From Rhizomys pruinosus (Eukaryota; Chordata; Mammalia; Rodentia; Spalacidae), in assembly GCA_009823505.1 (NCBI GenBank), contig VZQC01006291.1:1013960-1077959 (forward strand): a DNA stretch of 64,000 nt, read 5' to 3'. The position numbers and the translations under genes were made by a program. Shown in pieces: positions 1 to 10,782 of the stretch (its first letter is position 1; each line of letters opens with the position of its first letter). Under the pieces are notes generated by a model. That model made no database searches. It worked only from the letters and a program-made list of their open reading frames with translations, and was not told the DNA's origin.

Positions 1-70
1 CTTTAGCTCTTTGGCTGCTGGAGAGAAGATTCTCTTCCAGAGCACACTTGGAAACCTTTAAACTGTTGTT

Positions 71-403
71 TCAAATCTGGAGCTGGTCATTTTTATCACC
101 GAGCTCCTTATTTTCCTCTATCACTTTATCCAGACATGCTAGGAGCAACAAGGCAACATCATTATTTTCCTTATTTTTCCGCAATTTCTCAAACATTTTA
201 TATATAGAGTCGTTAAATTCCTTGCTCCTCACAAGAGGCGAGTTAGGTGAGTCAAATGGATCTATCTTCATAATTACATCAAATAGTCTGCACCAAGGAT
301 TATCATTCCTCTTCATGCCACCAGGAGAGCCTTCAGTAACTCTAGGCTTCATTGGGCTGGAGAGTTGTCTCCAGAGACTACCAAGCCCACTAAAGAAATT
401 CAT
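71..403 (-). pseudogene. gag-like N-terminal remnant of the ERVL element
   Basis: An ATG about 40 bases after the putative primer-binding site opens 110 codons. The product is hydrophilic and lysine/glutamate rich, with a likely helical stretch near its end, which fits the start of an ERVL Gag. The frame then meets TGA, but the same frame stays open beyond it to the window edge, so the stop looks like a point mutation in an old gag gene. No capsid motif is reachable in the window. It is most likely non-functional. Confidence 0.5.
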
Positions 404-424
404 CCTTTCAATTCTCTTTCTCTA

Positions 425-442
425 GAACCACTTCTGGTACCA
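425..442 (-). promoter_or_regulatory. putative retroviral primer-binding site (tRNA-Leu-like)
   Basis: TGGTACCAGAAGTGGTTC on the minus strand starts five bases after the LTR end. It resembles the complement of a leucine tRNA 3' end (TGGTACCAGGAGTGGGGTT is expected for one isoacceptor). ERVL elements are known to use a leucine tRNA primer. Confidence 0.5.
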
Positions 443-447
443 AAATC

Positions 448-1032
448 TGTATTAGTCAGGGTTCTCTAAAGAAACAAAAGCAACAGGACAAATATATAGC
501 TATATACAATTTATTGATTTGCTTACCTGACAGAGCTCAAGTAGTCCAACAGTAGCTGCACTGCACTGGAGAGGCTGAGAATCCAGGGAACTGCTCAGTC
601 CGCAAGGCTGGATTTCTCAGTAGTCCCAATCTGGTGCTGAAGGCCCAGTGGATTCCAGGAGATCTGCCGGTCTCAGTACACGCTGGGATCCGAAGGATTG
701 ATCACAGCAGCTCAGTCCGCAAGGCTGGATGTCTCAGTAGTCCCAATCTGGTGCTGAAGGCCTGGTGGATTCCAGGAGATTTGCCGGTCTCAGCACACGC
801 TGGGATCTGAAGGGTTGATCACAGCAGCAAGACAAACTCACCAGTGAGAGAGAGGCAAGCTGTAGGAAGAAAAGGGACCAGCTCCCTCTGCCATGGTCTT
901 TTATACTCCCTGCTGGCAGAAGGTAATGCCCACATTTGGGGCGGGCCATCTGGGTTGAGGTGGTCCAATCCAAAGATCCTTTTTCTCTTATTTGTTCCTT
1001 AGTCAAGGTGACACCCAGGATTAACCATCACA
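448..1032 (-). repeat. 5' LTR of the ERVL-type element
   Basis: The block of about 585 bp runs from TGTGATGG (1032) to TAATACA (448) on the minus strand. It contains a TATA box (TATAAAA, 905-899) and a polyadenylation signal (AATAAA, 515-510), in the order expected for U3-R-U5. It carries a 117-bp tandem duplication, listed separately. The boundaries are inferred from the TG...CA ends and the adjacent primer site. Confidence 0.65.
594..827 (-). repeat. 117-bp tandem duplication inside the ERVL LTR
   Basis: Copies 594-710 and 711-827 align end to end with no gap and only a few substitutions. Both begin ctcagtccgcaaggctggat on the plus strand and end gatcacagcag. The unit lies downstream of the TATA box, so it lengthens the LTR transcript leader (R/U5 side) and not the upstream promoter. 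Confidence 0.9.
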
Positions 1033-1837
1033 CTAGTCCTCACATAGAGCCCTGTGTGCTAAAGCTGGCCCTCATGCTATAGCTGTGTGTACTAAAACTT
1101 TTTCAAATTCCTCAAAGTAGGGTACAGGTCCTCTCTCCCTCTGCAGTCTCCCTCTGCAGACTCTAGACAGGGACCCTCCAATTGCTAATGCACCCAGTAG
1201 CTCCCCTCTCCCCACTCCTCCATTGGTATTGTGAGGTCCCTGCATTCGTATACTCATATAAGACTCAACCAGCTTGCATTTTCAGTTTCAGAGAAATGTC
1301 CACTAACTACTGGCCACTATTGATGTGGACCAAAATCACCAGGCACCCAGAGCAGCCACGATGGGAAACTTGATTCTAACCCTCCAGCCTGACACCTGCC
1401 TTCCTGAGACTTCATCCCCCCTTAGCTCTGAAGCAGATATGGAAGAGAGAACAGCATCCCATTCCTTTATCATAATCAAAAGGCTGGAATGTTAGATCTG
1501 GGCTTCCTAGAATTCCAAGGGACACACAGATATTCACTTCCTCCAGAGGCTGTCAATCTTCTGACCTCTTCCTTCCCCTGTACCTGAGGTCCTGATCCAT
1601 GGCTATAAATGGGTGGCCTCAGTTGCCATCTTGCTCTTGTTGCCGCTACTCCACCATGTGCCAACAGGTAGCCTGCACTGGCAATTCCAGAAGTAAACCG
1701 TGTTCTTGAGTGACGTAAGTCTCATGTGCCTGTCTTTTATTGGGGGTCTGCACTGTTATAACCTAACAGGAACCTGAAAGGATCCCAAGTCTTTTGAGGT
1801 TCTCTTCCTGCTAGTGAGTGGGATGGGACCGGTTTCA
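1033..1837. other. no gene seen; unassigned interspersed DNA
   Basis: The short open frames here have no domain-like features. The block ending near 1760 resembles the end of an LTR or old repeat, but I cannot name it. Confidence 0.4.
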
Positions 1838-2570
1838 GTTACCTTCTCACTTCTGTGATTAATTACTCAACAGAAAGCAGTTTAAAGGCAGAGGGGCTTA
1901 TTCTGGCTCCTAGCCTGAGGGGGTACAGTCCATCACGGTAGGGAAAACATGACTGTGGGAGTGTGAGGCTGCCTGCCCACATCTGGGTGGATTAAGAAGC
2001 AGAGAGAATGAATGCTGTATGAGGAGCCACTGACCCTGTGGTTGAACAGGTTGAAGAGGGTAGGCATAGGGTTACTCCAGCAACATCCCGGGGACCATGT
2101 CAGAGAGTGCAAATCTGTTTATTCTGTGCAATAAGCAGCTTATATAGGTCTGGGATGGGCAGCCCCTGTCATCACATGTCATCACCTCCCAGTGGCCAAT
2201 CCTAGACCTCCACACCATCACACCACATCCCAGCTCATGGGACATACCCAGAAAGGGATGTGCAGACAGGCAAGTTGGCTCATGGTGCCAAGCCCATGCT
2301 AGCATCAGGTGACAGAGTGCCCTGTACTATATAGCATTGCTTAGTGTGCTGAGCAGAATGTGCCTGCACGTGAACAGTGTACACCTGAATCTAGGAGTGC
2401 TGTCCCACCCTGGTACTCATGGGCTTTCTCCTCCTTTTCTTCCTTTTATTCACTCTGGGCCCTCAGCATGGGATGGTGCCACCCACACAGAGTGAATTTT
2501 CCCTCCTCAGTTAATTCTTTCTGAAAATGTCCTTACAGAGGGCGTGCCTCACCAATTCTCTAGATGTTTA
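1838..2570 (+). mobile_element. rodent TIR-type interspersed repeat (URR1-like), split by an inserted LTR
   Basis: 1838-2025 (starting tcacttctgtgattaattac) and about 2425-2570 match successive parts of a common rodent repeat that I recall as URR1-like. The recalled parts include 'tacagtccatcacgg', 'aagcagagagaatgaatgct' and 'ggtgccacccacac'. The two parts are separated by about 400 bp with LTR features. The family name is from memory; the split structure is what the sequence shows. Confidence 0.45.
2030..2420 (-). mobile_element. probable solo LTR (ERVK-like) nested in the older repeat
   Basis: On the minus strand, CCTATATAAGC (around 2146-2141) is followed about 20 bases later by AATAAA (2123-2118), the close TATA-poly(A) spacing of short-R class II LTRs. 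The block interrupts a repeat that resumes on the far side. The exact ends and target duplication are not resolved. Confidence 0.4.
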
Positions 2571-2644
2571 TTAATCTGGTTAAAATAAGTGATTATAGGA
2601 GCTGAAATAGGAAATTGGGTTTAAATGTAAAAAAAAAAAGTGTG

Positions 2645-2760
2645 GCTTTATAGCTCAATCTCCAGCAAATAGGTGTGGCTTTATAGCCTAGGCTGGATCT
2701 CAACTTGTGATTCTCCTGCCTCAGTCTCCCTAGTGCTGGGAGATGTCATATCCAGCTAGT
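2645..2760 (-). repeat. old B1/Alu-like SINE
   Basis: It carries the diverged B1 signature 'cctgcctcagtctccctagtgctggga' split over a degenerate body, in reverse orientation. Confidence 0.45.
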
Positions 2761-3339
2761 GAAAGTTACATTTGATGCACATTTTGGACATTATCTAAAC
2801 TATGCTTATGAGCTGGAACTGTTTGTCAGGCCTGGAGGTATGCTGGGCCTTCTCTGAGGAAGCACACAGCTCATTGCAAAGGACGTCCTGTGTCTGGAAT
2901 ACAGGGTGAGAGTCACTGTCCTTCCTGAGGGAACTGCTACCTGGGGAATATTCAGAGCTGAGCATCCTGAGAGGCATGTTGGTCATGCAATTCTGGCATA
3001 CCTTACTGCTATGATGCTAGAATGCACAAATCTGGGAGGAGACTTAGTCAATGTTTGTGTTGGGATTCAGAAAAAAATACTCCAAGTCTTAAGGTACGGT
3101 GACTGAACTAAGAAAGCAACCTTAACATATCTCTCCAGTTTGTAAACAATGACCCTGTTTCTTAACCTCTTTCTCTTCCAAAGTGCAAAGAGAGGCTTCC
3201 TTCCTAATCTCTCTTCTCAGATGGAAAGCAATTATTATGAAACCAATTTTACCAGGAAAGATTAACTGCATAAGAAAAAGAGACCAAAGATCTCCACATG
3301 CAGGACACTTGCCCAGACTTTCCTCTATTTCTTCCTTCT

Positions 3340-3445
3340 GGTGTCCTCCTGGTCCTCCTCCTCTTCCTCCTCCTCCTCCTCCTCCTCTCTTCCTCCTCCT
3401 CTTCCGCCTCCTCCGCCTCGCTCCCCTCCTCCTCCTCCTTCTATA
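3340..3445. repeat. (CCT)n-rich polypyrimidine tract
   Basis: About 100 bases of nearly pure pyrimidine on the plus strand, mostly CCT triplets. It creates spurious open frames with polyproline, polyleucine or polyglutamate. Confidence 0.9.
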
Positions 3446-3555
3446 GAAAAGGGCCTTGCTATGTAATCCAGACTGGCCTCGAACGCAAGATCCTTCTGCA
3501 TCAGCCTCCTGATTGCCGGGATCACGGTATGCACTATATCCAGCTCCCCTGCTGT
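3446..3555 (-). repeat. old B1-like SINE
   Basis: Diverged reverse B1 body: 'cttgctatgtaatccagactggcctcgaac' (split) followed by 'gcctcctgattgccgggat'. Confidence 0.5.
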
Positions 3556-3923
3556 TTTGCAGGCAGATTCTCAGAGATTACTTAACAGACTATCCACATA
3601 ATATGATACCTTGTGTTGGTGAGTGATTTCCCCTCACTCCACCATAGCTGCTCATTTCAGGCTCAGCCATGTTAGGGAGGTTCTTACTCTGTGGATGACC
3701 CTGTACTGAGTGGACAACATATTGTATCCACTCTGTTCAACATATTGTGAGTTCATTCCAGAGGAGCTTCCGTGGGCCAAGGTCTTCCATTTATTCCTAT
3801 ATAGGCAAGGATGAAGGTGATTTTGTGGGTTCATGAATTCCTGGCATACTATAGATGTGTAAAATAGACCCATTTTGCATGGGCTTACAGGAGACAGTGC
3901 ATTTGATATACACTTTCTGGAAC

Positions 3924-3926
3924 TAT

Positions 3927-3965
<39 letters not shown>

Positions 3966-4166
3966 TACTTTGTGTGCATGAGTATTTTACTTGCATGTAT
4001 ATAAATGTACCATGTGCATGCAGTACTCACAGAGGCCAGAAGAGGGAATCCCCTGGAACTGGAGTTATGGACAGTTGCTAGCTGCCAGGTGGGTACTGGG
4101 AACTGAACCTGCATTCTCTACAAGAGCAGGCAGTGCTCTTAACTGCTGAGCCATCTCTCTAGCCCC
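3924..4166 (-). repeat. B2 SINE with (TTTA)n tail
   Basis: Full-length reverse B2. The (ATTT)n tail is at 3924-3966, the body holds 'cagaggccagaagaggg', and the promoter end is 'ctgagccatctctctagcccc'. The B2 RNA polymerase III A and B boxes lie in the right-hand part. Confidence 0.92.
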
Positions 4167-4182
4167 AATTTTTTGTTTTGAA

Positions 4183-4270
4183 GTAAAAATCTCACTATGT
4201 GGCCCAGACTGTACTCCAGATTCCCAAGATTATAGGCCTGAGCCAACATGCCTTGATTCTCCGAGACAGT
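4183..4270 (-). repeat. old B1-like fragment
   Basis: Degenerate reverse B1 ('ctcactatgtggcccagact'). Confidence 0.35.
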
Positions 4271-4285
4271 TTGGTAATATAACCT

Positions 4286-4330
4286 GGGTTTGATATCTAG
4301 TACCCCCTTATGGTACTAGATATCAAACCC
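4286..4330. repeat. perfect 19-bp inverted repeat with 7-base loop
   Basis: gggtttgatatctagtacc (4286-4304) and its exact reverse complement (4312-4330) are separated by 7 bases. It is not part of a recognised repeat. Confidence 0.95.
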
Positions 4331-4990
4331 AAGGCCTTCCACATATGGATAATCACTCTCCTACTTATCTCCTCCCCAGAATGGAAAGTTTTAAAGAAGG
4401 GGTTAGTACTGACTGAAACAGTGAACTTCTCCTCAAAATAGTCAACTTCCTCATGGAGAATATTGAGAAAAACTGAGAAAGAGATGAAAAGCATGTTTGG
4501 CAGAATGCTTGAGCTCTGGTGGGGTGGGGGAATGGGTGGGAACATGGGTCTAGATTTGTTAAAAAAATAAAAATAAATTTATGTAAAAAAAAAAGAAGGG
4601 GTTAGTTTAGGGTTTCTTGGTGTCAAAATGATCTGCTTTTAGGTCAGCTATTTCTGTGTTGTATTGTAAGATGTTTACCAGTAGCCCTGGGTTTCCACTT
4701 ATTCAAGAGCTACACCATCTCATCTTATGCTAGGACCTTATATGTGCTCAGATATTGCTGCATAGCTCATTGGTGTGGGGGGTAGAGGATCACTAAAGGA
4801 GAAACACTAGATTAACAATGTTCCCAAAGCACTGATCACAGAAGAGAATCATACAAATAAGAGGTGAAGTCTGAGATCAACCAAGTCTGGGGATAAGGTT
4901 AAAATAGACTAAGCAGAAAGGTCTGAGTCCTTGCCCCCTTCCCTTATTCATGTGCTGAAATCCTAAGTTTGTATTAAGAATAAATAAATA

Positions 4991-5275
4991 GGGCTGGAGA
5001 GATGACTCAGTGGTTAAGAGCACCAATTGCTCTTGCAGAGGACCAGAATTAGGTTTCCAGCACCCACATGGTGGCTAAGAACCATCTTTAAACTGGGCGT
5101 GGTGGTGCATACGTTTAATCCCAGCATTCGGGAGGCAGAGGCAGGCAGAGGCAGGCAGGTCTCTGTGAGTTCAAGGCCAGCCTGGTCTACAGAGTGAGTT
5201 CCAGGCCAGCTGGGGCTATAGGAAGATGCTGGCTCAAAAAAAAGTGCTAAAAAAAACAATAAATAAATAAATCAC
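4991..5275 (+). mobile_element. chimeric B2-B1 SINE, copy 1
   Basis: The first 100 or so bases are a B2 head (gggctggagagatgactcag ... gtggctaagaaccatcttta). It runs directly at about 5091 into a full B1 (ctgggcgtggtggtgcatac ...) with an A-rich tail. The 16-bp sequence aagtttgtattaagaa is found just before (4965-4980) and just after (5276-5291) the composite. Both parts therefore look to have been inserted together in one event. The B1 part has a short internal repeat of 'ggcagaggca'. Confidence 0.88.
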
Positions 5276-5291
5276 AAGTTTGTATTAAGAA

Positions 5292-6299
5292 GTGAGGCCT
5301 TTGGGAAGGGATAAAGAGGGTGGAGCCCTCAGGATTGGGATTAGTGTCCCCCACTGAGAACCAGAGATAGAAAGTGGCCAGGTAGTTTAGGGCAGGAGTT
5401 TTGAAAGCAGCAGTTCCGTGTCTTTCTTGTCCTTGGCCAGAAATTTTGGTTCTCTGGGCCAGAAATGGCAGAAGGAAGCTCTGGTTCCTGGTCAGGTTTT
5501 ATTTTTTTTTTTTCTTCTTTCTTTTCCTAATCAGCACCTCTGCCTGTAAACTAAATGTTAGGATGTGACTGAATCTGAAAGGCACCTGGACAGCTTGTAG
5601 ATGGGCCTACCTGACTGACCAGCCCAACTTCCCATTCTTCAATCCAGTTTCTGCTCTAAATCCTATGAAAATTCCCTAGGCTAGCAAATCAGTGGTACCC
5701 ATTTTCTGGGACCCACCCCTGCTGTACAGGAGCTCTGCCTTTTTTCTCTTAAATGCCCACCTAGAGTCTCATAACAAAAATCTTTCTAAAACTTTACTGT
5801 GGTCTGTAAGTGTCATCCTTCAAATTCCTGAGATAAGACTCCAGAACCACTGGCTTGGTAGAAGTTTTCCGTGACCATGAGCCTCCGACACCTTAAATTC
5901 TGAGCTTCACTGTTCAGCTGAGGCCAGGGATCCTCAGTTATAGTCAAGAACCTTCGCTTTTTCCCTATCACTTATATGAGACCTCAAGGAGTTCATGTCA
6001 TGTGAGGAGCCTGTGAAGGAAGGAGGGCTATCTACTAGTCAGAAAGCTGGAACTCCCAGACCCCTAATCTACTAGATCCTTGAACTCGGGCTTCCCAACC
6101 TACCAAACTCAGAGAGAGGCATTTTTTGGTGGTGGTGTTGGTGGTAGCAGTGGTGGTGGTGGTGGTGTTGTTCATTAGCCTGGGGGATATCTATGGCACT
6201 AAAACAGCTGTTAAAGGACAACATTACAACAATTTAAAGATCTTTTGGTTCTGAAATTAAGTAACACTTAATTCCATAAAATTGAATGCATATCCCTGT
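5292..6299. other. no gene seen; unassigned sequence with a (TGG)n tract
   Basis: I recognise no coding or repeat family here except a (TGG/GGT)n microsatellite at about 6126-6172. Confidence 0.5.
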
Positions 6300-6457
6300 A
6301 GCTGGGTGTGGTGGCACACACCTTTAATCCTAGCACTTGGGAGGCAGAAGCAGGTGGATCTTTGTGAGTTCAAGGCCAGCCTGGTCTACAGAGTGAGTTC
6401 CAGGACAGCTGGGGCTACAGGAGACCCTGTCTTGAAAAGACCAAAAGAAAAAAAATT
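6300..6457 (+). repeat. B1 SINE
   Basis: Full-length forward B1 with tail 'aaaagaccaaaagaaaa'. It is flanked by aaaattgaatg on both sides (6278-6288 and about 6452-6462). Confidence 0.93.
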
Positions 6458-6920
6458 GAATGTTCCCAAAGACCAGAGAAAAAGAGGTTGGTTTCACACG
6501 TAGACAAGGACTGACAACAGCAAAAACAAAACCCAGAAAGTGATTGCTCATTCCAAAGTTACTTCCTTCTAAGGCAGAGACAAGGAGATAGAATGATAGG
6601 AAAGTAATGATTGGTTAATACCAGGCTATTTCAGGTCATTTCTTTTGTGTGAGGATGAAAGCCCAGGGAATTTCCTTATTATACAGACAGAGATTGACCT
6701 GTTTGGGAAATTTGGATATTATCTCTCTAATCCCCATTGCTCAGAAGTTCAGATAAGCAGCTTAGTTTCAGCTTGGTGGTGTGGGAGTTTAGCCAGAGTG
6801 ACTCCATTTTGATTTTAGCCTGTCTGTTGGGGCCTAGTGCAGAAGCTTAGACCTAATAATAGTCTCTTCTTGTTTCTGTTTAACAGAGTCAGTGTATACT
6901 TTAACTTTTAGCTATTGGCA

Positions 6921-6985
6921 CTTAAACCCAGGGCTTCATACAGGCCAAGCACATGCTCTTTCGCTGAGCTACATCCCAATCCCTG
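6921..6985 (-). repeat. ID-like (tRNA-derived) SINE
   Basis: The reverse complement reads like an ID head: 'gatgtagctcagcgaaagag' and 'ccctgggttt'. Confidence 0.55.
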
Positions 6986-7094
6986 AAATTGATCTCCTCT
7001 CCCTTCCTTCTTTGTGTATGTGTGTATGCCACAGCCAGAGGAGGACTTTGGGTGTGTTCTATAACATTTTTATCATCATCATCATCATCGCCCT

Positions 7095-7310
7095 CACTTA
7101 TTCCCTTCAGACAGGGTCTCACTGGACCCAGAGCAAGGCTGGTAGGCAGCAAGCCTCAGTGATCTTACTCTCTCTGCCCTACTCCTTAGCACTGGGATTA
7201 CAGGTACCTGCAGCCATACACAGCTTTTCTTGTGGGTGTTGGGATCTAAACTCATATCTTCATACCTGCACAGCAAGAGCTCTTAGTCACTGAGCCATTT
7301 CCCCAGCCCT
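7095..7310 (-). repeat. B4/RSINE-type composite SINE
   Basis: In reverse, a tRNA-like head (ggggaaatggctcagtgact) is joined to a diverged B1-like body ending 'gtgagaccctgtctgaaggg'. This is the layout of the B4 family. A short (ATC)n tract precedes it at 7071-7089. Confidence 0.55.
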
Positions 7311-7871
7311 CTGCAGTACACTTTAAATCTCCAAAGGGACTGTGTGGGATTAACATACATTGAATATATCCTGGATATCACTAACCTAGCTACTTTCACG
7401 GACCATTAGAATTAATAACAGCCAGCATGCCATTAAACCTCTACTGATAAAATGTCTGCCAATAGATTTGTTTTTCCTAATATAGTGCAGAAGAGATGTG
7501 TATATTGCATCTTGCAGACAAGAGACAGAGATGAGAGAGCCAAACCTCATAGAATGAAGATGTTTTCTGATGGCCATGCATACAACAGGTGGGTACACTG
7601 GGCTGGCACTGACTTGGCCTTCACAGTTGCCTGTTCTCAGTAGGGTTCTCTGCTGACCTGGGGCATGGCTCTGAGAATTTGAAATCAAGCTAGAAGCAAA
7701 GTGGGTCTTGGTCACTCCTTTGCCTGGAGAGGCATTGTCAGCAGGGACCCACTGACATAGGTTACTAGATGGACCTTGACTATCCTCAGCATGATGAAGG
7801 AAGTTTCTTCTTATTCTACTGCTTAAGTAAACCGTGTTTCTCTTTTCTAAAAAAAAATGAAGATTACATAA

Positions 7872-7875
<4 letters not shown>

Positions 7876-7904
<29 letters not shown>

Positions 7905-7907
7905 ATC
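7876..7907. repeat. (TTTA)n microsatellite
   Basis: About eight TTTA units with no attached SINE body that I recognise. Confidence 0.9.
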
Positions 7908-8164
7908 TTCCTATAGGGAAAAAGGAAGCCACCTAAATTACCTGCTTATCTGTTTACAATGAAACTTGGCCTTAGGCAGGATTTCCCTGTGCATTAGCAA
8001 GCCTGTGACACCTTGGGATCAAAGGCATTGACAAGTACTCATGATATTATGGAACATGAGGCACCGGTCTGAAACCAGGTGCTGAGATATGACATCACTC
8101 TGGATATAAAAACAGAATGCTGTGAATTAATAAATGAGTCCCTGTAGAAACATACACTTTTTTA

Positions 8165-8260
8165 AAAGACAAAGTTTTATTAAATATTTTAGACCAGTCT
8201 TGAATTTGGAATTATCTTGGCTCAGTCTCCCAAATGCTGGGATTACAGGCACGATTTTAA
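8165..8260 (-). repeat. old B1-like SINE
   Basis: Degenerate reverse B1 ('ctcagtctcccaaatgctgg'). Confidence 0.5.
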
Positions 8261-8498
8261 CATGGACCACCGTGATGGAACAGTACATAGCTGTTAGGAA
8301 AAAGGAAAAACAGTTCCCACCGGGTCTGGTTTATTGTATGGACTTTCTTTTTTCCTTATGTGTGTGTGGTACATGCTTGTGTATATGTATGTTCACATGT
8401 GTGTGGATGCATGTGTATATGTGTGCACATGGAGGCCTCAATTGTTCTCCACTTGTTTGTTTTATTTCATTTAAAAATATTTTTTATTATTTTAATTA

Positions 8499-8680
8499 AA
8501 ATATTTATTTATTTATTTATTTATTTATTTATTTTGGTCTTTTTGAGACAGGGTCTCCCTGTAGTCCCAGATGTCCTGGAACTTGCTATCTAGACCAGAC
8601 TGGCCTTGAACTCACAGAGATCTACCTGTCTCTGCCTCCCAAGTGCTGGGATTAAAGGCGTGTGCCACCACATCGGGCTA
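8499..8680 (-). repeat. B1 SINE with (ATTT)n tail
   Basis: Full-length reverse B1 starting 'ggtctttttgagacagggtc', preceded by the (ATTT)n tract and ending 'gtgtgccaccacatcgggct'. Confidence 0.92.
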
Positions 8681-8891
8681 TTATTTTTATTTTATGTGTA
8701 TCAGTGTAATGGCTGCATGTGAGTAAGTGCTCTGTGTCATGGATGCCCATGGAATCAGAAGAAGGCATCAGATCCCCAAGGAACTGGAGTTACAGATAGT
8801 TGTTAGCCTCCATGTTGGTGAAGGGAATGGAACCTAGGTGCTTTGCAAGAGCAGCCAGAGCTCTTAACCACTGAGCCATCTCTTTGGCCCC
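8681..8891 (-). repeat. B2 SINE
   Basis: Full-length reverse B2 that abuts the B1 at its A-rich tail side and ends 'ctgagccatctctttggccc'. Confidence 0.92.
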
Positions 8892-9045
8892 TCCATTTTA
8901 TTATTTGAGGCAGGATCTCTTCTTTTACATGAATCCAGAGCTTGCTGAGTCAGTTAGTCTTGCTTGTTCTGGGATCCTCTGCCTCTGCCTCTACCTCCCA
9001 AGTGCTAGGATTACTAGTGTGCTGCCAGACTCACTCAGAAGTCAC
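8892..9045 (-). repeat. B4/B1-like SINE fragment
   Basis: Reverse B1-like block ('ggcaggatctcttcttttac', 'ctcccaagtgctaggattac') of older age. Confidence 0.5.
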
Positions 9046-9781
9046 GAGGGTGCTGGGCGGTCGTGGGTGGGTAGGTCCTCTGCTAGGGCTTGTGTGGGAA
9101 GTGCTTCACTGTGGGAGCCATCTTCCCAGCCCCATGGCGTATGCACTTCTACAGCAACTGTGCATTGCCTCCAACTCTTGGTGGAAAGAGAGGGTGTGTA
9201 GAGAGGGTGTGTAAATATATAAAATTAATGAAGAGAAACTTTTCCAGATAGTCATGCCTTCAGACAAACCAACAGCACTACCACAGTGATTCCATCTGGT
9301 CATATTTCCTTATCTTTTTTGAAAATTCATGTATAAATTAGAGCCAGTAGTGTTTCTATTTAGATGAAACATACACAGCCACTTCCTGGGGTTCATTTAT
9401 TACCTTTAAATTAATTAAACTGAACTGATATTTAGGTGGTGCTTTGGGCTTCTGAAGTCCTTGCTTAAGCATTGTCTCCCATTATCTGGTCAATTGCCAT
9501 CTAGGAGTGCAGCTATTACTAATTACTATTTGCATTTGACTACAGATGAGTCAAGGCACACTCCAATATTTAAGTGACTTAGTTTTGTTTTCTATTGATT
9601 CTGCCCCAGAGTGCCAAGTGGAAGGGTTTAGAAGTAGATCTGAGTATCTCCAACCAGGAGGCTCACCTAAGCAGGGAGGCAAATCTGTGCAGTGGCCCTT
9701 TCCTGCCCTCAGCCTCCTCTCCCCAGTAGACATATCGGGCTTCAAGAGGTGGCAGAAGCAGCTTACATGCAGGCTATTTGT

Positions 9782-10003
9782 TCTCTTCGATCCCCCACCC
9801 CATCTCTCTGTCTCTCTATCCTCCCTGTCTCTTTTGATAGTACTGAGAATTGAACCCAGTGTCTTTCACATGCCTGGCAAGTGTTTTGCTGCTGTGCCAT
9901 GTCCCAAGCTACCTAGACTTTCTGTTCCTAATTGAATTAAACCCAAACCCAAGCATAGTGCCTAGACAGCAGCCCCCATGACATGGTCCAAGGCAGCCAA
10001 GGA
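9782..10003 (+). repeat. 222-bp duplicated segment, copy 1
   Basis: It aligns without gaps to 10561-10782 (offset 779) with about six substitutions. It starts tctcttcgatcccccacccc and ends ggcagccaagga. It includes an ID-like reverse element at about 9835-9912. Confidence 0.93.
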
Positions 10004-10039
10004 CTATGTAATTTTTAAGGATTTCATCAAATTAAAAAA

Positions 10040-10040
<1 letters not shown>

Positions 10041-10070
<30 letters not shown>

Positions 10071-10203
10071 AGACAGGGTTTCCCTATAGCCCCAGCTGGT
10101 CTGGAACTCACTCTGTAGACCAGGCTGGCCTTGAACTCACAGAGATCCACCTGCCTCTGCCTCCTGAGTGCTAGGATTAAAGGCATGCACCACCACAAAC
10201 GGC
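10041..10203 (-). repeat. B1 SINE
   Basis: Full-length reverse B1 with a long T tract, lying between the two duplicated segments. 'caaattaaaaa' occurs at both edges and may be the target-site duplication. Confidence 0.93.
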
Positions 10204-10560
10204 CAAATTAAAAAAAAATTCTTAAATTGTATCATCGAATGGTGGCTTAGAAGCCAGAGAGCACTGTACACAATGGATCTTGTCTGTAGCAGCTGTCTGG
10301 CAATGTTGAAATCAGATAGGTCAATTGGGGATAATATTCATTCGACTTTGGATGATACTAATTTTAAATCAGCCATTACCAATGGATACTAAAAATGGGA
10401 CACACAGAACACCTAGAGCAAGTATTATAGCTTTAAACAGATCCGATTGCTTCAGCTATATAGCATTCTTTAGCTGATATTTTAAGTTCTGCCCCCAAAG
10501 TTAGTAGCTGCATGCATTTCTCTCAGGGTTCAGGATTTCAACATGGGTCTCCAGTATGGG

Positions 10561-10782
10561 TCTCTTCGATCCCCCACCCCATCTCCCTGTCTCTCTATCC
10601 TCCCTGTCTCTTTTGGTAGTACTGAGAATTGAACCCAGGGTCTTTCACATGCCTGGCAAGTGTTCTGCTGCTGTGCCACGTCCCAAGCTACCTAGACTTT
10701 CTGTTCCTAATTGAATTAAACCCAAACCCAAGCATAGTGCCTAGACAGCAGCCTCCATGACATGGTCCAAGGCAGCCAAGGA
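10561..10782 (+). repeat. 222-bp duplicated segment, copy 2
   Basis: Second copy of 9782-10003, with the same start and end points and no length difference. Confidence 0.93.

Larger units (their letters stand above)
1..1032 (-). mobile_element. ERVL-type endogenous retrovirus, 5' end (LTR plus start of gag), cut by window edge
   Basis: Read on the minus strand, an LTR-like block that starts TGTG and ends TAATACA is followed after a few bases by TGGTACCAGAAGTGGTTC (442-425), which resembles a primer-binding site for tRNA-Leu. A reading frame with a retroviral gag-like start follows to the window edge. A leucine-tRNA primer and this LTR style are typical of class III ERVL elements such as rodent MERVL/MT2. 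The 3' half lies outside the window, so no target-site duplication can be checked. The family assignment is from memory of motifs, not from a search. Confidence 0.7.
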
